Assembly (NCBI GenBank): GCA_020846135.1
Contig: JADLEK010000004.1
Location: forward strand, 1-64,000
Direction: 5' to 3'
Source of the DNA: Gammaproteobacteria bacterium
Lineage (GTDB): Bacteria > Pseudomonadota > Gammaproteobacteria > Competibacterales > Competibacteraceae
Length of the DNA stretch: 64,000 bases
Below the pieces are notes generated by a model that saw only the letters and a program-made list of their open reading frames with translations, did no database searches and was not told where the DNA came from. A program made the position numbers and the translations under genes. Below, piece by piece: positions 19,104-27,959 of the stretch. Position 1 is the stretch's first letter. Every line of letters begins with the position of its first letter.

Positions 19104-20618
19104 ATGTGCGGAATTATTGGCATTGCCGGGCGCGGTCCGGTCAATCAAAGCCTGTTCGACGGCCTGACCGTCTTGCAGCACCGGGGTCAGGACGCCGCCG
19201 GCATCGTTACCTGCGATCACAGCCGGCTGTTCCTGCGCAAGGATAATGGGCTGGTGCGCGATGTGATCCGCACCCGCCACATGCGCAATCTGCATGGCGA
19301 CATCGGTATCGGCCATGTCCGCTATCCGACTGCCGGCAGCGCCGATTCCGCCGAGGCCCAGCCGTTCTACGTCAACTCGCCGTTCGGCATTACCCTGGCC
19401 CACAACGGCAACCTGACCAATGCCGCCCAGCTCAAGGACGAACTGTTTCGCGCCGACCTGCGTCATATCAATACCCGTTCCGATTCGGAAATCCTGCTGA
19501 ATGTCTTCGCCCACGAGTTGCAACAACGCAGCCGGCTGGCGGTGGATGCGGATGATATTTTCGCAGCGGTGGCGGCGGTGCATCGGCGGGTGCGCGGCGC
19601 TTACGCAGCAGTCGTGCTGATCGTCGGAGTCGGGCTGGTGGCGTTCCGCGATCCGCATGGCATCCGGCCACTGGTGTTCGGCAGTCGTGAAACCGACAGC
19701 GGTATGGAGTACATGGCAGCGTCTGAGAGCGTCGCGCTGGATGCGCTGGACTTTGAGCGAATCCGCGATGTCGCGCCCGGGGAGGCGGTGCTGTTTGATA
19801 TGCAGGGCCGATTGCACACCCGCCAGTGCGCCGAGCATCCGTGTTATTCGCCCTGCATTTTCGAGTTCGTCTATCTGGCCCGGCCCGATTCCATCATGGA
19901 TCAGGTTTCGGTACATAAAGCCCGGTTGCGGATGGGCGAATATCTGGCTGACAAAATTCTGCGGGTCTGGCCGGATCAGGACATTGACGTGGTGATCCCG
20001 ATCCCCGACACCAGCCGCACCGCCGCCTTGCAAATGGCCTCGATTCTCGGCATCAAATACCGTGAAGGCTTCATCAAGAACCGCTACATCGCCCGCACCT
20101 TCATCATGCCGGGGCAAAAAATCCGCAAGAAGTCAGTCCGACAGAAACTGAACGCGATTGATCTGGAGTTCCGGGACAAAAACGTGCTGCTGGTCGACGA
20201 CTCCATCGTGCGCGGCACCACCTCGGAAGAGATCATCCGCATGGCCCGCGATGCCGGCGCCCGCAAGGTCTATTTCGCGTCCGCCGCGCCGCCGGTGCGT
20301 TATCCGAATGTCTACGGCATTGATATGCCCGCCGCCCACGAATTGATCGCGCATAACCGTTCCGAAGCGGAAATCGCGCAGGCGATTGGCGCTGACTATC
20401 TGATTTTCCAGGATTTGGCTGATCTGGAAGAGGCAGTGCGGCGCGGCAACCGGTTGTTGGAACGGTTCGATGCTTCCTGCTTTACTGGCGAATATGTCAC
20501 GGGCGATATTGACCGCGACTATCTGGACTGTCTGGCCCAGCAACGCGCTGATGCCATCAAGAATGCGGCTCAGGACAGCGCCGATAACGCCATTATCGAT
20601 TTGCATAATCACGACTAA
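19104..20618 (+). CDS. purF: amidophosphoribosyltransferase
   Basis: A 504-residue enzyme for the first committed step of purine synthesis (PRPP plus glutamine to phosphoribosylamine). After removal of Met1 the nucleophile is Cys2 (MCGIIGIAG). The glutaminase domain shows [11 protein letters not shown] and LAHNGNL. The phosphoribosyltransferase domain carries the PRPP loop [17 protein letters not shown] (about 363-379). The [10 protein letters not shown] and [19 protein letters not shown] segments are typical of the long E. coli-type enzyme, without Fe-S cysteines. A long minus-strand open frame covers most of it and is a shadow. Confidence 0.97.
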   Translation: MCGIIGIAGRGPVNQSLFDGLTVLQHRGQDAAGIVTCDHSRLFLRKDNGLVRDVIRTRHMRNLHGDIGIGHVRYPTAGSADSAEAQPFYVNSPFGITLAHNGNLTNAAQLKDELFRADLRHINTRSDSEILLNVFAHELQQRSRLAVDADDIFAAVAAVHRRVRGAYAAVVLIVGVGLVAFRDPHGIRPLVFGSRETDSGMEYMAASESVALDALDFERIRDVAPGEAVLFDMQGRLHTRQCAEHPCYSPCIFEFVYLARPDSIMDQVSVHKARLRMGEYLADKILRVWPDQDIDVVIPIPDTSRTAALQMASILGIKYREGFIKNRYIARTFIMPGQKIRKKSVRQKLNAIDLEFRDKNVLLVDDSIVRGTTSEEIIRMARDAGARKVYFASAAPPVRYPNVYGIDMPAAHELIAHNRSEAEIAQAIGADYLIFQDLADLEEAVRRGNRLLERFDASCFTGEYVTGDIDRDYLDCLAQQRADAIKNAAQDSADNAIIDLHNHD

Positions 20619-20635
20619 TCTGGAGTGGCCCGGCC

Positions 20636-21835
20636 ATGCCTTGCTTTGATGATGACGCGCCAGAACTCGGTTTCGCCAGTCTGGCGGTGCGAGCCGGTCA
20701 GGTTCGCACCCTGGAAGGCGAACACGCCGAACCGATTTTCACCACCTCCAGCTTTGTGTTCGCCAGCGCGGCTGAAGCGGCGGCCCGGTTCAGTGGTGCG
20801 GTTCCCGGCAACATTTATTCCCGCTTCACCAATCCGACAGTGCGGGTATTTCAGGAACGGCTGGCGGCGCTGGAAGGTGGCGCGAGCTGCATCGCTACCT
20901 CCTCCGGGATGGCGGCGATCCTGGCGACCTGCATGGCGTTGTTGAAAAGCGGCGATCACATCGTCTCGGCCAACAGCATCTTTGGCAGCACCATCTCATT
21001 GTTCACGAACTATCTGAGCAAGTTTGGGATCGCCACCAGTTATGTCCCGTTGAGCGATCCGGCGGCCTGGGCAGCGGCGATTCGCCCGGAAACCCGACTG
21101 TTCTATGTGGAAACGCCGTCCAACCCGCTGATGGAACTGGCCGATATTCAAGCCCTGGCGGATATTGCCCATGCCCACGGTGTTTTGCTGGTGGTGGATA
21201 ACTGCTTCTGCACCCCGGCCCTGCAACAGCCGTTCAAACTGGGCGCGGATCTGGTGATTCATTCTGCGACCAAATATCTGGATGGGCAGGGCCGCTGCAT
21301 CGGCGGGGCGGTGGTGGGCGATCAACAGCGGGTCGGAGTGGACATTTACGGCTTTCTGCGCACCGCCGGGCCGACCATGAGTCCGTTCAACGCCTGGGTG
21401 TTTCTCAAGGGGCTGGAAACACTGCGGTTGCGGATGCGGGCGCACAGCGAAGCCGCGCTGCACCTGGCGCACTGGCTGGAGGCACAGCCCGCGGTGGCGC
21501 GAGTTTACTATCCGGGTCTGCCCTCACACCCGCAGCACGAACTGGCACAACGGCAACAGAGCGGCTTTGGCGGGATTGTGGCGTTTGAACTGCGTGGTGG
21601 GCGGGAAGCCGCCTGGACGCTGATTGACCACACCCGGCTGATCTCGATTACCGCCAATCTGGGCGACGCCAAGACTACGATTACTCATCCGGCAACCACC
21701 ACGCATGGCCGGCTGACCCCGGCGGAACGGGAGCGGGCTGGGATTGGCGAGGGACTGGTGCGGATTTCGGTGGGTCTGGAAGAGGTGGCGGATGTGCAGG
21801 CTGATCTGGAGCGCGGTTTTCGGCGGTTGGCTTAA
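20636..21835 (+). CDS. metZ: O-succinylhomoserine sulfhydrylase
   Basis: A 399-residue PLP enzyme of the Cys/Met metabolism family that makes homocysteine directly from O-succinylhomoserine and sulfide. PLP-site markers are SRFTNPTVRVFQERLAALEG, SSGMAAI, VDNCFCTPALQQP and HSATKYLDGQGR, with the Schiff-base Lys in ATKYLDG. The segment YLDGQGRCIGGAVVG and the purF-metZ adjacency point to MetZ rather than MetB or MetC. The gap after purF is 17 bases with GGAG just before the ATG, so cvpA-purF-metZ is probably one operon. A broken toxin-gene remnant follows directly. Confidence 0.93.
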   Translation: MPCFDDDAPELGFASLAVRAGQVRTLEGEHAEPIFTTSSFVFASAAEAAARFSGAVPGNIYSRFTNPTVRVFQERLAALEGGASCIATSSGMAAILATCMALLKSGDHIVSANSIFGSTISLFTNYLSKFGIATSYVPLSDPAAWAAAIRPETRLFYVETPSNPLMELADIQALADIAHAHGVLLVVDNCFCTPALQQPFKLGADLVIHSATKYLDGQGRCIGGAVVGDQQRVGVDIYGFLRTAGPTMSPFNAWVFLKGLETLRLRMRAHSEAALHLAHWLEAQPAVARVYYPGLPSHPQHELAQRQQSGFGGIVAFELRGGREAAWTLIDHTRLISITANLGDAKTTITHPATTTHGRLTPAERERAGIGEGLVRISVGLEEVADVQADLERGFRRLA

Positions 21836-21856
21836 GCGGCGACGGGCAGAAAGCGC

Positions 21857-21987
21857 CTGCTGTAATGCGGGTCCCCTGATTGCGTTAGCCACGGTGCAAC
21901 AGTTGGGGCTGCTTGGGCGACTCTAAACTCTACGGTTCAGTTCTGGCGCCCGAGGCGGTTTTTCAGGAACTCACCGCTTTTGGATAG
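21857..21987 (+). pseudogene. remnant of a DUF3368/PIN-domain toxin
   Basis: Translation from about 21857 gives ESACCNAGPLIALATVQQLGLLGRL and then a stop. Resuming after a 7-base duplication (CTCTAAA then CTCTACG near 21921-21934) gives LYGSVLAPEAVFQELTAFG and a stop at 21987. Joined, it reads NAGPLIALATVQQLGLLGRLYGSVLAPEAVFQEL, the N-terminal signature of DUF3368 VapC-like PIN proteins (SNAGPLIALA...LYGxVxxPxAVxxEL). The start codon and the C-terminal two thirds are missing, and the N-terminus runs into the metZ 3' end in another frame. No antitoxin remains. The 3' end overlaps the minus-strand acyltransferase. Confidence 0.7.
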
Positions 21988-22594
21988 CCCCGCCCCGGCG
22001 CTGCATCTCCAGAATCCGCGCTGGAATGCCGACCGCCACTGCCCCCGGCGCAATGTCGCGCGTCACCACTGCATTAGCGCCGATCACTGCGCCATCGCCA
22101 ATCGTCACCCCCGGCAACACCATCACGCCCCGCCCAATCCAGACTTTGCGGCCAATCCGGATCGGCGCGGCTTCATGCCCCGACCAGCGAATCGCCCGCT
22201 CACCGCCGAACCGGTGGTTAGCGTCGCGCAGGCTGGCGTATTCGCCGATCAGCGTCCCAGAACCGATGCTGACTTCCTGAAACGCCACCACATGAACCCC
22301 CCGCGACATCACCACTTCATCGCCGATGCTGATGCGCCCCTCGCCCTGGGTTTCCAGATACAGGCCGGGATACAGAAACAACTCCCGGCCCAGTTCAATC
22401 CGTCCGGTACCGCGCACTTCCGCCGCGCCCAGAATCACCACCGACGGATCAACTGACCCCGTGATCGCGGCTCGTAACCGGGTATGCGCCCACAACCGCC
22501 GCCACGGTTCACCGACGGTCTGCGCCAGCCGCGCCACGGGTAACAGGGCGCTGACCAATACTCGTTTCGCCAGTCCGCTCATGGTCGTCGCCAC
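21971..22594 (-). CDS. hexapeptide-repeat acyltransferase (WcaF/maltose acetyltransferase-like)
   Basis: A 207-residue left-handed beta-helix protein. A hydrophobic N-terminal helix precedes isoleucine/valine-rich hexapeptide turns (VVILGAAEVRGTGRIELGRELFLYPG, ISIGDEVVMSRGVHVV) and the typical C-terminal coil IGRKVWIGRGVMVLPGVTIGDGAVIGANAVVTRDIAPGAVAVGIPARIL. Such enzymes O-acetylate sugars using acetyl-CoA. It is third in a minus-strand set after two glycosyltransferases, so modification of a surface glycan or glycolipid is likely. The GTG at 22594 directly follows the upstream stop; an ATG at 22582 (MSGLAKRVLV) is an equally plausible start. Confidence 0.85.
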   Translation of the reverse strand: MATTMSGLAKRVLVSALLPVARLAQTVGEPWRRLWAHTRLRAAITGSVDPSVVILGAAEVRGTGRIELGRELFLYPGLYLETQGEGRISIGDEVVMSRGVHVVAFQEVSIGSGTLIGEYASLRDANHRFGGERAIRWSGHEAAPIRIGRKVWIGRGVMVLPGVTIGDGAVIGANAVVTRDIAPGAVAVGIPARILEMQRRGGAIQKR

Positions 22595-23611
22595 TCACTT
22601 GTACTCGATCAAACCGCGCTGCCGCCCGCGCCGCCGATCCCGGTAATAGCCCAGTTGCCCGATCAGAATCGGAATCTGTTGCAGGTGGGAGTGAACGCCA
22701 TAGAGCAGGCGGGTCAGCGGATCGCGGCTTTTCCAGTCAACTTTCAACGCGGTGCGCACCGCCAGCGCCAGCCAGAAACCCAGCATCAGCAACAGCGGCA
22801 TCGCTGACTGGGCAACCACCGCGCCGCCGACACCCAGCGCCAGACTCAGCAGCAACACCCCACCGTGAATCTGGTTACGCCGGACTTCGCGCTCCCACAG
22901 CGGCGTATCCGTTCCACGAAACCGCTCGGCAACTTCGGCGTAGGCATGACCGGCCCGCACGGCCCGCCGCCAGTATTGCCGCCACTGGGTCATCGCCAGA
23001 TCGTGGCCAGTCATGGGCCGGTCAACGTGCAGAATCTGTCCGCCCCGCGCCCGCAACCGCCGGCATAGCTCTGGCTCCTCGCCGGCGATCAATGTGGCGT
23101 CGAAGCCATCCACTTCGACCAGCGCCACCCGCCGCATCAAGGCGTCGCCGCCGCAAAACTCGCTCAGGCCGGGCGGGTAAATCCAGTCGAGGTCCAGGAC
23201 CCGGTTGTACAGCGAGGCGTCCGGGCGAATTTCCCGGCGATGTCCCCACACTGCCGCCACCTGGGGATTCTGAAATTCCGGCAATGAATCCGCCACAAAC
23301 CGGGGATGCAAAAGGGTATCGCCGTCCAGAAACAGCACGATGGGCGCTTGCGCCGCCCGCCAGCCGGCATTGCGGCCCAGCGCCGCCGAAGGCCGTTCCG
23401 GCTGTACCGTAATGACCTGCGCGCCCAGCGCCGCCGCCCGCTCCGGGCTGCCGTCGGTCGAGGCGGAATCGACATAAATCAGTTCCACCGGCCCGCCCGG
23501 ATCAGCCATCGCCCGCACCGACTCCAGACAGCGCGCCAGCCGTTCGCCTTCATTACGGCCAATGACCACCACCGACAAGACCGGTGCAGGGTCAATCGTA
23601 TGGTCAGCCAT
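22595..23611 (-). CDS. glycosyltransferase family 2 membrane-associated protein
   Basis: A 338-residue GT-A fold enzyme. The N-terminal LSVVVIGRNEGERLARCLESV, YVDSASTDGSPERAA, and the DXD-like FLDGDTLLHPRF are classic GT2 nucleotide-sugar motifs. FCGGDALMRRVALVEVDGFDATLIAGEEPELCRRLRARG gives the ED-type acceptor region. The C-terminus has two or three hydrophobic helices (about 265-305) that probably tether it to the inner membrane. The ATG at 23611 (MADHTIDPAP) overlaps the end of the preceding glycosyltransferase gene by 8 bases. Confidence 0.9.
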   Translation of the reverse strand: MADHTIDPAPVLSVVVIGRNEGERLARCLESVRAMADPGGPVELIYVDSASTDGSPERAAALGAQVITVQPERPSAALGRNAGWRAAQAPIVLFLDGDTLLHPRFVADSLPEFQNPQVAAVWGHRREIRPDASLYNRVLDLDWIYPPGLSEFCGGDALMRRVALVEVDGFDATLIAGEEPELCRRLRARGGQILHVDRPMTGHDLAMTQWRQYWRRAVRAGHAYAEVAERFRGTDTPLWEREVRRNQIHGGVLLLSLALGVGGAVVAQSAMPLLLMLGFWLALAVRTALKVDWKSRDPLTRLLYGVHSHLQQIPILIGQLGYYRDRRRGRQRGLIEYK

Positions 23612-24665
23612 CGAGTTCCTCCGCCAGCAGCCGGGCATAATCGGCTACTCGTTCGCGTTGGGAAAACCGGGTCGCCAGCGCCCGGTCGCCGCCGGCAACC
23701 CATTGATTCAGCCGTTGCGGCGGATCGGTTTGCAATTCCCGCAGCCGTTCCGCCAGCGCATCGGCATCATCAGCCAGAAATCGGCTGCCGGACACACCAT
23801 CCTCGACCAGCAGCGCCGCCCCGCCGGTATCGGGAACCAGCACCGGAATCCCGGCAGCCATCGCTTCCAGGATCGCCAGTCCAAACGGCTCGCTTGGACA
23901 CAGATGCAGCAGCAGATCAGACGCGGCCAGTTCGTCGGCGACCGTGGCGCTGAAACCGATAAACTCGACATTGGGATGCTGCGCCGCCGCCCGTTGCCGC
24001 AGTTTCTCCAGTTCCCAGCCCGACCCGAAAATACGGAAGCTCAGCCCGGCCAGATCGGGATGGCGATCCAGCGCGTCCAGCAGGAGATCAACCCGCTTGA
24101 TCGGATCGATCCGCGACACCACCGCTACCCGCTGCACTCCGGCAGTCTGAAACGGCGGGCGACGCGGCGCGGTTCGCACCCGATCATCGGTCAGGAAATT
24201 TTCGATGACCTGAATGTGATCCGGGGCGACGCCATTCGCGATCAAGCGCTCTTTTACGAAGGCCGACACCGCGACCAGCACCGCGTCGGTGCGGTTCAAC
24301 AACCGTTTGCGGCCATAACTCAGCCGCTCGTCCGTGCCACCATGCACCAGATGCAGATGCGCCGCCCGTCGCCGATAGCCGGCGTTCAGGGCCAGAAAGA
24401 TCAGGGAATGCGCCACGCCGGTAGCGATGAATGCGACTTGCCGGTTGCGGGCCAGCCAGGGTTGCAAGCGGCGGGCGAACGCCCAGGGACTGGCGAACGG
24501 CTCACCGGAAATTCCCAGCCGCGCCGCTTCGGCCAGGGCCGGTCCCAGTGGGGCGAACAGCACCGGCGCAAACCGGTCGCGCAAACCTTCCAGCGTCGCC
24601 AGCGCCATCCGCTCGGTTCCGTACAGATTGCCGCTGTGCAGCACATACAGCAGAGGAATCGTCAT
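23604..24665 (-). CDS. glycosyltransferase family 4/1 (GT-B)
   Basis: A 353-residue GT-B enzyme. The N-terminal acceptor domain begins TIPLLYVLHSGNLYGTERMALATLEGL. The C-terminal donor domain includes VAVVSRIDPIKRVDLLLDAL, FRIFGSGWELEKLRQRA and the EX7E-type SEPFGLAILEAMAAGIPVLVPDTGGAALLVEDG. It probably transfers a sugar from a nucleotide donor in the cytoplasm during glycan assembly. I chose the ATG at 24665 (MTIPLL) with GAGG about 11 bases upstream rather than an earlier in-frame ATG. It follows leuB by 46 bases and is co-directional, but its function is unrelated to leucine. Confidence 0.9.
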   Translation of the reverse strand: MTIPLLYVLHSGNLYGTERMALATLEGLRDRFAPVLFAPLGPALAEAARLGISGEPFASPWAFARRLQPWLARNRQVAFIATGVAHSLIFLALNAGYRRRAAHLHLVHGGTDERLSYGRKRLLNRTDAVLVAVSAFVKERLIANGVAPDHIQVIENFLTDDRVRTAPRRPPFQTAGVQRVAVVSRIDPIKRVDLLLDALDRHPDLAGLSFRIFGSGWELEKLRQRAAAQHPNVEFIGFSATVADELAASDLLLHLCPSEPFGLAILEAMAAGIPVLVPDTGGAALLVEDGVSGSRFLADDADALAERLRELQTDPPQRLNQWVAGGDRALATRFSQRERVADYARLLAEELDG

Positions 24666-24711
24666 CAACGAAGCCTCAACATGGAGCATTTCCTCTGCCT
24701 GTAAGCCATAT

Positions 24712-25770
24712 CTAAAGACGCTGGATGATCTCGTCCGCCATCTGGGTCGTGGTCAGTTTCCCACCGAGATCCGCAGTGCGCGCCCCGGCAGTAATGGTTT
24801 CATCCACAGCTTTTTCAATCGCCGCCGCTTCAGTTTCCAGTCCCAGCGAATGGCGCAGCAGCATGGCGGTGGACAGGATCATGCCGATGGGATTGGCAAT
24901 GCCCTTGCCGGCAATATCAGGGGCGGAACCATGAATCGGCTCATACAAACCGACCCGCCCAGCTCCCAGACTGGCCGACGGCAACATCCCCATTGAACCG
25001 GCTAAAACCGAGGCCTCGTCGGTGAGAATGTCGCCAAACATGTTTTCGGTGACCATCACATCCATCGAAGCCGGACCGGTGATCAGGCGCATCGCGGCGG
25101 TATCCACCAGCACATGTTCCAAGGCGATCGACGGCTGCTCCGCACCGACCTGCACCGCAATCTGCCGCCACAACCGCGACGATTCAAGGACATTGGCTTT
25201 GTCCACCGACATCACTTTGCGTTGGCGCCCTTGAGCCAGGTTGAACGCCAGATCCATCACCCGGCGGATTTCGTAATCGTAATACTCCAGGGTATCGACG
25301 GCCCGCTCCCGGCCATCCTTGACATCGCGACCCTTCGGCCAGCCGAAATACAGGCCGCCGGTCAATTCACGGATGACCAGAATATCTACGCCCCGGAGTT
25401 TTTCGGGCTTGAGCGGCGAGGCATCGATCAGCGCCGGGTGAACCTTGACCGGGCGCAAATTGGCGAATACGCCCAAGCCCTTGCGCAAAGCCAATAATCC
25501 CCGTTCAGGGCGATCCTTGGCGTTCGGGTTATCCCATTTCGGCCCACCCACCGCGCCCAGCAACACCGCATCCGCCGCCTGGCAATCCGCCAGAGTTTCG
25601 TCGGTCAGCGATGAGCCGAACTGATCAATCGAGCAGCCGCCCATCAGCCGTTCCTGATAGGCGAACTGGTGATTAAATTTCCCGGCGATAGCGTCCAGCG
25701 CGCGAACGGCCTGGCTGACCACTTCCGGGCCGATGCCGTCACCGGGGAGTAAAACGATGTTTGCTTTCAT
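24712..25770 (-). CDS. leuB: 3-isopropylmalate dehydrogenase
   Basis: A 352-residue NAD-dependent enzyme that oxidises and decarboxylates 3-isopropylmalate in leucine synthesis, and often also 3-methylmalate in the citramalate route. Family motifs are [49 protein letters not shown] and the C-terminal [27 protein letters not shown] with [19 protein letters not shown]. The ATG at 25770 follows a heptamer repeat whose last full AAAGG unit provides the ribosome-binding site, 6 bases before the start. Confidence 0.96.
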   Translation of the reverse strand: MKANIVLLPGDGIGPEVVSQAVRALDAIAGKFNHQFAYQERLMGGCSIDQFGSSLTDETLADCQAADAVLLGAVGGPKWDNPNAKDRPERGLLALRKGLGVFANLRPVKVHPALIDASPLKPEKLRGVDILVIRELTGGLYFGWPKGRDVKDGRERAVDTLEYYDYEIRRVMDLAFNLAQGRQRKVMSVDKANVLESSRLWRQIAVQVGAEQPSIALEHVLVDTAAMRLITGPASMDVMVTENMFGDILTDEASVLAGSMGMLPSASLGAGRVGLYEPIHGSAPDIAGKGIANPIGMILSTAMLLRHSLGLETEAAAIEKAVDETITAGARTADLGGKLTTTQMADEIIQRL

Positions 25771-25806
25771 CTTTAGCCTTTAACCTTTGACCTTTGACCT
25801 TTAATC
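25771..25806 (-). repeat. five AAAGG heptamers forming the leuB leader
   Basis: On the minus strand five 7-base units (ATTAAAG, two GTCAAAG, GTTAAAG, GCTAAAG) run up to the leuB ATG, filling nearly the whole 42-base gap after cimA. They belong to the family seen at 15071-15120 and 12219-12290. AAAGG six bases before the ATG acts as the Shine-Dalgarno sequence. Changes in copy number would slide alternative SD units past the start. Confidence 0.85.
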
Positions 25807-25812
25807 TTGCTG

Positions 25813-27372
25813 TCAATGCGCCACGGACAACCCATACTCCACCGCATCGATCAGCGCCTGCCAGGAGGCTTCGATGATGTTGGCGCTGGCGCCGACGGTA
25901 CTCCAGAGCCGGGAAGTATTGCGGGTGTCAATCAACACTCGGGTAATCGCCTCGGTGCCATCCTGACCATCCAGAATCCGGACCTTGTAATCGGCCAGAT
26001 GGAACGAGGCGATGTCCGGGTAATGACCGATCAGCGCCTTGCGTAGCGCGAGGTCAAGGGCGTTGACCGGGCCATTGCCTTCGGCCGCGGTATGCAGCAC
26101 TTCATCGCCGACTTTCAGCTTGACCATCGCCTCGGCAAAAATCCCGCGTCCCTGGCGATGTTCGACGTTGACCAGAAAATCGACCAGTTCAAACAGCGGC
26201 TGATAACCGGGCTGCTGGCGCTTGAGCATCATCGCCACTGAAGCTTCGGCGGCCTCGAAGGAAAAGCCGCGCGCTTCGAGTTCCTTCACATCGTTCAGCA
26301 CGCCGACCACATCGGCCACGCTGCTGACATCCACACCATGCTCCTCGGCCTTGCTGAGCAGATTGGCCCGCCCCGACAGCGCCGAAACCACCACCCGCAT
26401 CTTGTTGCCAACCCGCTCCGGCGCAACGTGCTGGTAGGACTGGGCCGAACGCCGCATCGCCGCCACATGGACGCCGCCCTTGTGGGCAAAGGCGCTCTTG
26501 CCGACGTAAGGCAGATGATCGTTGGGCGTGACGTTGGCGACTTCATCGACAAAATGCGACAGCTCGTACAGCTTGCTCAAGCTGCCTTCCGGCAAGCACT
26601 GGCGACCCATTTTGAGTTCCAGATTGGCCATGACCGAACACAGATTGGCGTTGCCGCAACGCTCGCCCACGCCGTTAATCGTGCCCTGCACCTGGATTGC
26701 GCCTTCCCGCACCGCCAGCAGCGCGTTGATCGCTGCGGACTCGCCATCGTTATGGGTGTGAATGCCAAATGGGTGCTGGATCTCTGCCTTCACCTCGCGG
26801 AGAATGGTTTCCACCTCCCAGGGCAGAGTGCCGCCGTTGGTGTCGCAGAACACGACCGTTTCGGCCCCGCCGCGAATGGCGGCTTTCAGCGTCTCAATGG
26901 CATAAAACGGATCGGCCCGGTAGCCGTCGAAAAAATGCTCGGCGTCGTAAATCACCCGGCGACCCGCCGACCGCAAGTAGGCGACCGACTGCTCAATGAT
27001 CCGCAGGTTGTCTTCCAGCGTCGTCAGCAGCACATCGGTGACATGCAGAGTCCAGGTTTTGCCGAAAATGGTGCAAACCGGCGTCTGCGCCTCGATCAGC
27101 GCCTGGATATTGGCATCATCCTCTGGCCCCGCCTTGACCCGGCAAGTGGAGCCAAACGCCGCAATCCGCGCGGTTTTCCACTCCATGTCCCGGACGCGTT
27201 CAAAAAACTCGGCATCCTTAGGGTTGGAGCCGGGCCAGCCGCCTTCGATAAAGGCCACACCCAAATCGTCCAGCCGCCGAGCCACGCGGATTTTGTCGTA
27301 GCCCGACAGGGTAAAACCTTCGCTCTGAGTGCCGTCGCGCAGGGTCGTATCGTAAATCTGAATGAATGACAT
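25813..27372 (-). CDS. cimA: citramalate synthase (CimA-type LeuA homologue)
   Basis: A 519-residue acyltransferase of the alpha-IPM synthase/homocitrate synthase family. The catalytic barrel opens with IYDTTLRDGTQSEGFTLSGYDKIRVARRLDDLGV. It has EGGWPGSNPKDAEFF, the metal-site HTHND, and the GERCGNANLCSVMANLELK loop. The C-terminal region has a LeuA regulatory dimer domain (ADYKVRILDGQDGTEAITRVLI...). EGGWPGSNPKD and the overall shape match TIGR00977-type citramalate synthases (pyruvate plus acetyl-CoA, route to isoleucine) rather than classical LeuA; substrate choice is inferred. The ATG at 27372 (MSFIQIYDTTLRDGT) is 4 bases after leuD. It occupies the position where leuA might be expected. 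Confidence 0.85.
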   Translation of the reverse strand: MSFIQIYDTTLRDGTQSEGFTLSGYDKIRVARRLDDLGVAFIEGGWPGSNPKDAEFFERVRDMEWKTARIAAFGSTCRVKAGPEDDANIQALIEAQTPVCTIFGKTWTLHVTDVLLTTLEDNLRIIEQSVAYLRSAGRRVIYDAEHFFDGYRADPFYAIETLKAAIRGGAETVVFCDTNGGTLPWEVETILREVKAEIQHPFGIHTHNDGESAAINALLAVREGAIQVQGTINGVGERCGNANLCSVMANLELKMGRQCLPEGSLSKLYELSHFVDEVANVTPNDHLPYVGKSAFAHKGGVHVAAMRRSAQSYQHVAPERVGNKMRVVVSALSGRANLLSKAEEHGVDVSSVADVVGVLNDVKELEARGFSFEAAEASVAMMLKRQQPGYQPLFELVDFLVNVEHRQGRGIFAEAMVKLKVGDEVLHTAAEGNGPVNALDLALRKALIGHYPDIASFHLADYKVRILDGQDGTEAITRVLIDTRNTSRLWSTVGASANIIEASWQALIDAVEYGLSVAH

Positions 27373-27376
27373 AGGC

Positions 27377-27958
27377 TTACCTTCGTGCTTCAAACGCTGC
27401 GATGTCCTTCTCGAAGCCCAGGATGTAGCCCAACTCGTCCACGCCATTGAGCAGGCAGGTTTTGTTGAACGGGTCAATCGGGAACGAAACCGCGCCGCCG
27501 GGGAAGGACAGCGTTTGAGTCGCCAGATCAATGGTCAGCGCCGCGCCGGGATTTTCCCGGGCCAGCGTCAGCAACTGGTGGTGAGTCTGCTCATCAACGA
27601 TGATCGGCAGCAGCCCGTTTTTCAGCGCATTGCTGCGGAAAATATCGGCAAACGAGGTGCTGATCACCGCCCGGAACCCGAACCCGGTCAAGGCCCAAGG
27701 CGCATGTTCGCGGGAGGACCCACAGCCGAAATTATCGCCCGCCAGCAGAATCTGGCAGCCCGCCGCCCGGGGCTGGTTCAGCACAAAATCCAGCTTGGGC
27801 GAACCGTCCGCGTGATAACGCCAGTCGGCGAACAGGTTGTAGCCCATTCCGGTTTTGTCGGTCGCCTTCAAAAACCGGGCGGGGATAATCTGGTCGGTGT
27901 CGATATCGTTGACCGGCAACGCAACGACGTGGGAAGTCAGGGCAGTAAATTGAGCCAT
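27377..27958 (-). CDS. leuD: 3-isopropylmalate dehydratase small subunit
   Basis: A 193-residue swivelling-domain subunit of isopropylmalate isomerase. It contains [33 protein letters not shown] and [21 protein letters not shown], all diagnostic of LeuD. The chosen ATG at 27958 ([15 protein letters not shown]) leaves a single base after the leuC stop, so coupled translation is expected. The C-terminal [25 protein letters not shown] is the E. coli-type long form. Confidence 0.96.
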   Translation of the reverse strand: MAQFTALTSHVVALPVNDIDTDQIIPARFLKATDKTGMGYNLFADWRYHADGSPKLDFVLNQPRAAGCQILLAGDNFGCGSSREHAPWALTGFGFRAVISTSFADIFRSNALKNGLLPIIVDEQTHHQLLTLARENPGAALTIDLATQTLSFPGGAVSFPIDPFNKTCLLNGVDELGYILGFEKDIAAFEARR

Positions 27959-27959
27959 C

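Noticed and set aside
18522-20117. 531-codon open frame on the minus strand
   Set aside because: Antisense to cvpA and purF; Gln/Arg/His-rich composition and no ribosome-binding site or motif.
21836-21970. Possible tRNA or small RNA after metZ
   Set aside because: No cloverleaf could be drawn; the stretch translates as a broken PIN-domain gene.
23562-24704. 380-codon open frame on the plus strand
   Set aside because: Opposite a convincing GT-B glycosyltransferase; Gln/Arg-rich shadow.
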